DNA of 28,998 nt from SIG291 sp045543455 (GTDB lineage Bacteria > Bacillota > Clostridia > Lachnospirales > Lachnospiraceae), in assembly GCA_045543455.1 (NCBI GenBank), contig JAZQMK010000056.1:1-28998 (forward strand), written 5' to 3'. The number at the start of each line of letters is the position of its first letter. Position 1 is the stretch's first letter. A model generated the notes under the pieces. It was not told where the DNA came from. It was given only the letters and a program-made list of their open reading frames with translations, and searched no databases. Of the stretch, positions 22,481-28,998 are shown piece after piece. The position numbers and the translations under genes are program-made.

Positions 22481-23159
22481 GTCGTTTTCCTCCATAAATG
22501 CTTATGAGTCTAAGTAATTGTAACACTGCTGTCAATGCTGATGCCACATATGTTAATGCCGCTGCTGACAACATTTTTTTTGCACCAGGATTTTCATCCT
22601 CACATAAAATTCCAACCTCATTCATATGCTTAATTGCACGTCTTGAAGCATCAAATTCAACCGGTAATGTAACTAATTGGAATATAACAGCCAGTGAAAA
22701 TAAAATAATACCTGTCTTTATTAAAAACTGGCTATATCCAAAAAATACACCTGCAAATATAAACACAAACGATAATCTTGAGCCAAAATTAGCTACAGGA
22801 TATATAGAATGTCTTAACACTAAAGGTCCATAGCTTTCATTATGCTGCATTGCATGTCCGCACTCGTGAGCTGCAATACTTATAGCTGCTATCGATCTTA
22901 AACCATACACCGAATCCGACAAGGACAATGTCTTAGTTGCCGAATTATAATTATCTGTCAATCTTCCTGAAATATGAACGATTTCAACATCATAAATTCC
23001 GGCTGCATGAAGCAGTCTCTCTGCCGTTTCAGCTCCCGAAAGACCTGATTTAGCTGCTATTTTTGAAAACTTCGCATGACTAGAGCTTACCTTGGCCTGT
23101 GCATATAAGGAAATAAATACACTTCCAACAAGTAATAAATTAATTATTAAATAATCCAT
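22473..23159 (-). CDS. Membrane zinc metallopeptidase, YugP family
   Basis: Predicted membrane-bound neutral zinc metallopeptidase (Zn_peptidase_2/YugP type), 228 residues, substrate unknown. An N-terminal span (about 3-20) is followed by a soluble segment with the HExxH site H98-E-C-G-H102 in SIAAHECGHAMQH. Two or more further spans follow (about 127-165 and again near the C-terminus), with the conserved PVEFDASRRA between. Its position between fmt and rsmB is a recurring arrangement in Firmicutes. It begins 20 bases after fmt and overlaps the rsmB start. Family assignment is firm from the motif and topology; function is unknown. Confidence 0.9.
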   Translation of the reverse strand: MDYLIINLLLVGSVFISLYAQAKVSSSHAKFSKIAAKSGLSGAETAERLLHAAGIYDVEIVHISGRLTDNYNSATKTLSLSDSVYGLRSIAAISIAAHECGHAMQHNESYGPLVLRHSIYPVANFGSRLSFVFIFAGVFFGYSQFLIKTGIILFSLAVIFQLVTLPVEFDASRRAIKHMNEVGILCEDENPGAKKMLSAAALTYVASALTAVLQLLRLISIYGGKRRD

Positions 23160-23179
23160 TTTTTCAACTTCCTTTCTAA

Positions 23180-24112
23180 TTATTCGCCTAATATTATACC
23201 TGTTTCGATTTTTGTTCCAAGAAGGAAATCTTTTGTATTCATACGCTTCTTCCCTTCATATTGAAGTTCATTAATCTTAATTGCATTTTCACTTGTTTTT
23301 ACAATAATTCCATCCTTGGTAACCTGAATAATTTCACCATTAGCGCCTTCAAAATTTCCCTCTACAACATCGCAATCCCATACCTTTAACATCTTACCGT
23401 TAATTTTAGTAAATGCACTTGGCCACGGATTAAGACCTCTTACAAGTCTTTCAATTTCGACAGCTGTTTTATTGAAATTAATATTTCCCATTTCTTTTTT
23501 CAACATACCTACATAGGTACTCTTAGATTCATCCTGCTTTTGTGGAACTATTGAGCCTTCCTCTAATTTAACAAGCGTTTCTATTAAAAGTTCTGCTCCT
23601 AACTGGGCTAATTTGTCAAACAAACTGCCACCAGTTTCTTTTTTATCAAGCTTAATTGATGCCCTTAAAAGCATATCGCCAGTATCAATTCCTTCATTCA
23701 TAAGCATTGTAGTTACTCCAGCGACCTCTTTACCGTCTATAACAGCCCATTGAATAGGTGCTGCTCCTCTGTATTCAGGCAACAATGAGCCATGTACATT
23801 TATACAGCCATATTTTGGCAAATCCAAAATCTGTTTTGGCACTATCTGACCAAAGGCCACCACTATAATCGCATCCGGTTTATATTGCATAACATAGTCC
23901 ATAGCTTCCTGACTACGTAATTTTACTGGCTGATACACTGGAATATTATGTTCTAATGCCAACATTTTAACTGGTGGCATTACATTTTCCTTGCTTCTTC
24001 CCTTTGGCTTATCTGGATTTGTTACTACAAGCTCAATATCATGTCCTGCATCTATCAATGCTTGTAATGAGCTTTTAGCATAATCCGGAGTTCCCATAAA
24101 TATCAAACGCAT
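23180..24112 (-). CDS. fmt: Methionyl-tRNA formyltransferase
   Basis: Transfers the formyl group from 10-formyl-tetrahydrofolate to Met-tRNA(fMet) for translation initiation. It has 310 residues. The N-terminal formyltransferase domain starts MRLIFMGTPDYAKSSLQAL. The catalytic and folate-binding stretch INVHGSLLPEYRGAAPIQWA holds the conserved Asn-His pair, and the partner Asp region is NEGIDTGDML. A C-terminal OB-like domain (about 205-310) contains RGLNPWPSAFT. It follows def by 14 bases, and its folate cofactor is produced by FolD at the head of the same operon. Confidence 0.97.
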   Translation of the reverse strand: MRLIFMGTPDYAKSSLQALIDAGHDIELVVTNPDKPKGRSKENVMPPVKMLALEHNIPVYQPVKLRSQEAMDYVMQYKPDAIIVVAFGQIVPKQILDLPKYGCINVHGSLLPEYRGAAPIQWAVIDGKEVAGVTTMLMNEGIDTGDMLLRASIKLDKKETGGSLFDKLAQLGAELLIETLVKLEEGSIVPQKQDESKSTYVGMLKKEMGNINFNKTAVEIERLVRGLNPWPSAFTKINGKMLKVWDCDVVEGNFEGANGEIIQVTKDGIIVKTSENAIKINELQYEGKKRMNTKDFLLGTKIETGIILGE

Positions 24113-24126
24113 TTCTTTCCTCCTAA

Positions 24127-24594
24127 TTATTCTTCTTCATATTTTACTTCTTTTAATTCCCCTTCAACCTTGTCTACATATACAACACCGTTCAAATGGT
24201 CATTTTCATGTAATATACATCTGGCTAAAAGTTCTGTTCCTTCCATTTCAAATGGTTGCATATCCATATCATAAGCTCTAACCTTTACATAATTCGGTCT
24301 TGTTACCTGTCCTGCTTTTCCAGGAACGCTTAAACAGCCTTCATCACCTGTCTGTTCTCCACTAACCTCGATTATTTCAGGATTTATCATTACTACAGGC
24401 TCTTCAATATCCATTACAAATATTCTTTTTAATATTCCTACCTGTGGTGCTGCAAGACCTACGCCATCATATTCATACATTGTATCAAACATATCCTCTA
24501 TGAGGATTTCAATCTTATCAGTCATTTCCTTTACAGGCTTTGATGTTTTTCTTAAAATAGGATCTCCTAATTCACGTACTGTTCTTATTGCCAT
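24127..24594 (-). CDS. def: Peptide deformylase
   Basis: Metalloenzyme that removes the N-formyl group from nascent proteins. It has 155 residues. All three family motifs are visible: GVGLAAPQ (44-51), EGCLS with metal ligand C87, and H129-E-N-D-H133 giving two His ligands and the catalytic Glu. Length and the EGCLSVPG form suggest a type 1-like enzyme. AGGAGG-type spacing precedes the ATG. It lies between priA and fmt, the widespread priA-def-fmt order, so formylation and deformylation genes are co-transcribed. Confidence 0.97.
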   Translation of the reverse strand: MAIRTVRELGDPILRKTSKPVKEMTDKIEILIEDMFDTMYEYDGVGLAAPQVGILKRIFVMDIEEPVVMINPEIIEVSGEQTGDEGCLSVPGKAGQVTRPNYVKVRAYDMDMQPFEMEGTELLARCILHENDHLNGVVYVDKVEGELKEVKYEEE

Positions 24595-24618
24595 AATTTC
24601 CTCCTAATATATGAATAA

Positions 24619-26823
24619 CTAACCAAAATCAAACTGCACATTTACATATTTGAAAATGTCGTTATCATCTATAAATTTTTCTATATCTTCTTTTAATATA
24701 ACCAGCTGTTCTTTAGCCGGATATTTGCAAAACATAAACTTACTAAACACATCATTTATCTTATAAATATTTGCATTTACAGGTCCTAAAATTCTTATGT
24801 CCCTATAGTTATCAGTAAATGTTTTTAAAGCTTTCGAAGCAGTTTCAAGACTATTCTCGTACTTTGAGCTTAGTTTTATCTCCATCATACCAGCAACAGG
24901 CGGATAACTCATAGCCATCCTGTATGCGATTTCATTTTCATAAAATTCTTTATAATCATGTTTTGCCGCCGCTTGTATAACAGTTTCTTCAGGTGCATAG
25001 GTCTGTATAACAACCTCTCCCGATTTATTTGCTCTTCCTGCTCTTCCTGCCGCCTGCATCAATATGTCAAATGTAATCTCACCTGCAGTATATTCATTTG
25101 CATACATCGAAATGTCCGCCGCTAAAATTCCAACCAGAGTAACATTTGCAAAATCATGCCCTTTAACTATCATCTGAGTTCCTATTAAAACATCTGCTTC
25201 CTGATTTCTAAAAGCACTCAAGATTTTTTCATAAGAACCTTTTTTTACTACTGTGTCTGCATCCATTCGCAAAACCTTTACATTAGGATAGCGAATATTA
25301 ATCTGCTCTTCAATTTTTTCTGTACCTGTTCCAAAGCTTGCAATATATTTAGAGCCACACTCAGGACAGGTCTTTACCATATTTTCTTCATATCCACAAT
25401 AATGACATACTAATTTGTTATTTTTGTGAAATTTCATACTTACATCGCAATGTTTGCATTTTATAACGTAGCCACATTTTCTACAGCTTACGCAGCCCGA
25501 ATAACCTCTTCTGTTTATAAAAAGCATTATCTGCTCTTTTTTCTCTATTCTGTCTACTATAAGCTTATCCAATCGCTCACTAAATATGCTTCTGTTACCT
25601 TTGGCCAGCTCGTCACGCATATCTTCAACATATACCTTAGGAAGATTCGCTCCTGCAGCTCTGTTAGTGAGTTCAAATAATTTATATTCACCCTTTAACG
25701 CTTTGTAATAAGCAGTTATAGAAGGTGTTGCTGAACCTAATATTACCGATGCATTACTCATTTTTGCAATTTCTATTGCAGTTTCTCTTGCATGGTATTT
25801 AGGTGGTTTTTCACTTTTATATGCTCCATCATGTTCTTCATCAATGATTATTAAACCTAAATTGTCAAATGGAGTAAATAATGCTGAGCGTGGTCCAATA
25901 ATAATATCAATGTCACCATTTTTAGCTCTTTCTAGCTGGTCAAATCTTTCGCCCTGCGAAAGTTTAGAATGCATAATACTCACACGCTCTTTAAAGCATC
26001 TGTAAAATCGCATAACAGTCTGATATGTAAGAGAAATTTCAGGAATTAGCATAATTACCTGTTTACCCTCACTTATGACTTTTTTTATTATCTCGATATA
26101 TACTTCCGTCTTTCCACTACCTGTAATACCGTGTATAAGATACGTTTTTCTTATACCATTCGCATAATCATTACAAATAGCATCTGCTATAGTCTGCTGT
26201 GCTTCATTTAATTGAATCTGTCTTTTCTCTTCATCATTACCACTTACAGGATTTCTATATATTTTTTCTTCAAGAACTTCAATAATCCCTGCATTTACAA
26301 GTGCCGTAACTACAGTTTTAGTTATATTAAGTTTATCCATTGCAAGGGTATAATCAAGCATATCATTATCTTTCAATGCCTCTAATAACCTTAATCTTGC
26401 TTTAGCATTTTTCTTAATCGCACTAGCAACTTCTTTATCAATTGCCTCTTTATCTGCTACAAGTTTTATTACTTTTTTAGTGTTAGCTCTTACAGTATTG
26501 GGCACCTGAATTACAGTCTTTAATGCCTGATTCATTGTAGCACCATAGTTTTTTCTTATCCACGCTGCTATTTTTATTTTTTTAGCCTCTAGCGGCACCA
26601 TCTTATCGCTTATGGATATTATGTTTTTAATTTTTTCTGGATCATAATTGCAAACATCAGTCACTTCAATTATGTATGCCTCAATAATCTTGTTACCTTT
26701 ACCAAATGGAACGTTTACACGTACACCCACATCAACTAATGGCTCTAATTCCTTAGGTACGGCATATTGAAATGCTCTGTCAAGTTTTTCATATGATATA
26801 TCTACTATAACATTTACAAACAC
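24619..26823 (-). CDS. priA: Replication restart helicase PriA (primosomal protein N')
   Basis: 3'-to-5' superfamily 2 DNA helicase that recognises stalled forks and reloads the replisome. It has 734 residues. An N-terminal DNA-binding domain (about 1-105) and a winged-helix-like segment precede the helicase core, with Walker A GITGSGKTE (232-240) and DEEH (328-331). A zinc-binding insertion of eight Cys follows at about 445-490 (CVSC, CGYVIKC, CDV, CHYC, CPEC). Helicase motifs continue with GTQMIVKGHDF and QAAGRAGR. The start is an ATG after GGAGG-like bases, 15 bases from the murE stop. Downstream def follows after 24 bases. Confidence 0.97.
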   Translation of the reverse strand: MFVNVIVDISYEKLDRAFQYAVPKELEPLVDVGVRVNVPFGKGNKIIEAYIIEVTDVCNYDPEKIKNIISISDKMVPLEAKKIKIAAWIRKNYGATMNQALKTVIQVPNTVRANTKKVIKLVADKEAIDKEVASAIKKNAKARLRLLEALKDNDMLDYTLAMDKLNITKTVVTALVNAGIIEVLEEKIYRNPVSGNDEEKRQIQLNEAQQTIADAICNDYANGIRKTYLIHGITGSGKTEVYIEIIKKVISEGKQVIMLIPEISLTYQTVMRFYRCFKERVSIMHSKLSQGERFDQLERAKNGDIDIIIGPRSALFTPFDNLGLIIIDEEHDGAYKSEKPPKYHARETAIEIAKMSNASVILGSATPSITAYYKALKGEYKLFELTNRAAGANLPKVYVEDMRDELAKGNRSIFSERLDKLIVDRIEKKEQIMLFINRRGYSGCVSCRKCGYVIKCKHCDVSMKFHKNNKLVCHYCGYEENMVKTCPECGSKYIASFGTGTEKIEEQINIRYPNVKVLRMDADTVVKKGSYEKILSAFRNQEADVLIGTQMIVKGHDFANVTLVGILAADISMYANEYTAGEITFDILMQAAGRAGRANKSGEVVIQTYAPEETVIQAAAKHDYKEFYENEIAYRMAMSYPPVAGMMEIKLSSKYENSLETASKALKTFTDNYRDIRILGPVNANIYKINDVFSKFMFCKYPAKEQLVILKEDIEKFIDDNDIFKYVNVQFDFG

Positions 26824-26838
26824 AATATGCCTCCCTCT

Positions 26839-28296
26839 TTATTGTAATTCTTCTAAAATCTCTTTTATAATTATTCTTTCATCCATAGGATATTTTTTAC
26901 CACAAATTTCCTGATAATCTTCATGTCCTTTTCCTGCAAGAACAATAATATCTCCCGGCTGGCCATTTTCGATAACATATTTTATAGCTTCTCTTCTGTC
27001 AATTATCTTAACATACTGCCCAGTAGTTCTTTCAATACCTGTAACTATATCTGCTATTATAGCCTCCGGCTCTTCAAAACGTGGATTATCTGAAGTTATA
27101 ACTGTTAAATCTGCTAATTTACCAGAAACCTCGCCCATCTCATAACGTCTGCTTTTAGCTCTGTTTCCACCACAGCCAAACATACACACCAAACGCTTTG
27201 GATTGTGTTCCCTTAAGGTAGATAAAACATTTTCAAGACTCATTGCATTGTGTGCATAATCTATCATTAAAACAAACGGATACGGTGTAGGTACAATTTC
27301 TACCCTACCCTTAACCCTTACTGTTTTTAATGCTTCTTTTACATTTTCCATGGATGTTTCTAAATGTCTTGAAACGGCTATAGCGCATAAACTGTTATAA
27401 ATGCTAAATCTTCCCGGTGTATTAAGTGTAAAATGTTCATCTGTAAGACCTGATGTTGCAAATCTAATACCTATACCGGCAGTTTCATTTATCAGTTCTA
27501 CATCCATAGCTTTCAAGTCCGCTTCATCACTAAAACCATATGTTTCAATTGCACAAGTACTGTTTTTGATTATTTCCTTGTAATGGGCATCATCACAATT
27601 TACAATACCTGTTTTGCATTGATTAAAAAGCTTTGCCTTACATTCCATATACTGTTCAAAACTACTGTGTTCATTTGGTCCTATATGGTCTGGTTCCAAA
27701 TTTGTAAATATACCTATGTCGTATACAATACCTGCACATCTGTGCATCATAAGACCTTGTGACGAAACCTCCATAACTACTGCTTTACAGCCTTTATCCA
27801 CCATCTGTCTGAAATACTGCTGAACCATATAAGATTCAGGTGTTGTATTAGCCGCTTTAATATGTTCATCGCCTATAATAGTCTCAATAGTACCTATAAG
27901 ACCTGTCTTTATATTACAGCCTTCTAAAATTTCTCGTATCATATATGTGGTAGTAGTCTTACCTTTGGTTCCTGTAATTCCTATTGTAAATAGTTTTTCT
28001 GCCGGATTCCCAAAATAATTTGCAGACATTATAGCTAATGCATATCTGGTATCTGCAGTCTTTATAACTGTACCTCCAACAACTTCTATACCTTCACATA
28101 CAACAATGGCTTTAGCTCCCGCCTTCACAGCCTCGTTAGCATATGTATGTCCGTCAAAGTTTGCACCCTTTAAGCATACAAATATACAATCCTTTTCAAC
28201 CTTTCTTGAATCATATACAAGCGTTGTTATTTCTTCATCTATATTGCCATTTATCACTTCGTAGCTTAATCCTTGTAAAACCTCTGATAGTTTCAT
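26839..28296 (-). CDS. murE: UDP-MurNAc-tripeptide synthetase MurE (meso-DAP type)
   Basis: Cytoplasmic Mur ligase that adds the third residue to UDP-MurNAc-L-Ala-D-Glu. It has 485 residues from the ATG at 28296, which has GGGTGG seven bases upstream; the ATG at 28314 has no ribosome site. P-loop ITGTKGKTTTT (107-117); a likely carbamylated Lys lies in ECKAKLF (about 220). D403-N-P-R406 is the motif that selects meso-diaminopimelate, so the wall is predicted to be DAP-type. The later GKGHEDYQ block is also typical. It sits between folD and priA, far from the other mur genes of the window. Confidence 0.96.
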   Translation of the reverse strand: MKLSEVLQGLSYEVINGNIDEEITTLVYDSRKVEKDCIFVCLKGANFDGHTYANEAVKAGAKAIVVCEGIEVVGGTVIKTADTRYALAIMSANYFGNPAEKLFTIGITGTKGKTTTTYMIREILEGCNIKTGLIGTIETIIGDEHIKAANTTPESYMVQQYFRQMVDKGCKAVVMEVSSQGLMMHRCAGIVYDIGIFTNLEPDHIGPNEHSSFEQYMECKAKLFNQCKTGIVNCDDAHYKEIIKNSTCAIETYGFSDEADLKAMDVELINETAGIGIRFATSGLTDEHFTLNTPGRFSIYNSLCAIAVSRHLETSMENVKEALKTVRVKGRVEIVPTPYPFVLMIDYAHNAMSLENVLSTLREHNPKRLVCMFGCGGNRAKSRRYEMGEVSGKLADLTVITSDNPRFEEPEAIIADIVTGIERTTGQYVKIIDRREAIKYVIENGQPGDIIVLAGKGHEDYQEICGKKYPMDERIIIKEILEELQ

Positions 28297-28318
28297 TATA
28301 AAGCCACCCTTCATTTAT

Positions 28319-28998
28319 TTATTGCATTAATGCTGATTCTACGCAATTAGCCATAAGCATTGCAATTGTCATTGGACCAACGCCACCTGGAACTGGTGTA
28401 ATTGCTCCTGCTGTTTCAAATACATCATCGTAATCCACGTCGCCACATAATTTACCATTTTCCATTCTGTGAATACCAACATCAATTACTGTAGCGCCTT
28501 CTTTTACATATTCCTTAGTTATAAATTTAGGCTTACCTATTGCTACAACTAAAATATCTGCTCTTTTTGTAACTTCTTTTAAATCTTTAGTTCTTGAATG
28601 TGTCACAGTAACTGTACCATCTTCTCTAAGCAAAAGTAATGCCATTGGCTTACCAACTATATTACTTCTTCCTACAACAACACACTCTTTTCCACGAATT
28701 TCAATATCACTTCTCTTTAAAAGCTGGATGATACCGGCAGGCGTACATGATACATAACCCTTTTGACCTATACTTAAAGCACCTACGCTTTGTGGATGGA
28801 AACCATCAACATCCTTTGAAGGTGTAATTGTTTTAATTACCAAATCCTCATCAATATGCTTTGGAAGCGGTAACTGAACTAATATTCCGTTAACATCTGG
28901 TCTTTCATTTAATTCCTTAATGATATCAAGTAATTCTTCCTGCGTTGTCTCTCCAGGTAATGCATAAGCTAATGAGTTGATACCTATAAATTCACAAG
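28319..28998 (-). CDS. folD: Bifunctional methylene-THF dehydrogenase/cyclohydrolase FolD, 5' end cut by window edge
   Basis: Cytoplasmic folate enzyme converting 5,10-methylene-THF to 10-formyl-THF with NADP. The visible 226 codons lack roughly the first 55-65 residues, and the frame stays open to the window edge. Conserved pieces are VNGILVQLPLPKHID, KDVDGFHP, the nucleotide-binding GRSNIVGKPMALLLL, VTVTHSRT, and PVPGGVGPMTIAML near the C-terminus. An in-frame TTG at 28843 is not a start, because family sequence continues before it. It is the first visible gene of the long minus-strand operon, and its product feeds Fmt three genes later. murE starts 22 bases after its stop. Confidence 0.97.
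   Translation of the reverse strand, partial: CEFIGINSLAYALPGETTQEELLDIIKELNERPDVNGILVQLPLPKHIDEDLVIKTITPSKDVDGFHPQSVGALSIGQKGYVSCTPAGIIQLLKRSDIEIRGKECVVVGRSNIVGKPMALLLLREDGTVTVTHSRTKDLKEVTKRADILVVAIGKPKFITKEYVKEGATVIDVGIHRMENGKLCGDVDYDDVFETAGAITPVPGGVGPMTIAMLMANCVESALMQ

Overview
The window is about 29 kb of AT-rich DNA (roughly one-third GC by eye) from a low-GC Gram-positive bacterium. It most resembles a Clostridia/Lachnospiraceae chromosome. The signs are strong AGGAGG-type ribosome sites, a meso-DAP-type MurE (DNPR motif), a PASTA kinase/PP2C phosphatase pair next to rsgA-rpe, and a dcw cluster headed by mraZ with two tandem class B penicillin-binding proteins. I see no phage, insertion sequence, CRISPR array, tRNA or rRNA. 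The assignment is by gene content only.

Layout. 1-11058 (minus strand) is a division and cell-wall (dcw) cluster, transcribed mraZ, rsmH, ftsL, ftsI-type PBP, second class B PBP, murD, ftsW, murA, ftsQ, ftsZ. FtsZ runs off the left edge. mraY, murF and murG, often found in such clusters, are absent here. 11059-11454 is a 396-base gene-free stretch and the least ordinary part of the window. It holds the mraZ promoter with a five-unit, 10-bp-period array matching MraZ operators, a perfect operator-like palindrome, a sharply GC-rich structured block, a long non-terminator hairpin, and a two-state terminator behind lgt. 11455-12339 is lgt (minus), divergent from ychF (12481-13578, plus), which ends in a strong, probably bidirectional terminator. 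13631-15556 (minus) is a two-gene unit under a near-consensus promoter: a TIM-barrel sugar isomerase/epimerase-like protein, then a cyclic-nucleotide-binding/DUF2225 protein. 15721-28998 (minus) is a long, tightly packed operon transcribed folD (partial), murE, priA, def, fmt, zinc metallopeptidase, rsmB, rlmN, prpC, pknB, rsgA, rpe. It ends in a hairpin after rpe.

How the genes fit together. The dcw genes make septal peptidoglycan: precursor enzymes MurA and MurD, the polymerase FtsW with class B transpeptidases, the FtsQ/FtsL scaffold and the FtsZ ring. MraZ is likely an autoregulator and RsmH is its usual rRNA-methylase neighbour. The folD operon combines folate one-carbon supply, formyl-Met initiation and deformylation (fmt, def), rRNA methylation and ribosome assembly (rsmB, rlmN, rsgA), replication restart (priA), peptidoglycan sensing (pknB/prpC) and the stray wall gene murE.

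Most coding content is ordinary housekeeping. The items worth follow-up are the mraZ-lgt intergenic region, a KTG-to-KTA change in the second PBP, and the CNB-DUF2225 gene pair. I found no clearly new multi-gene system.
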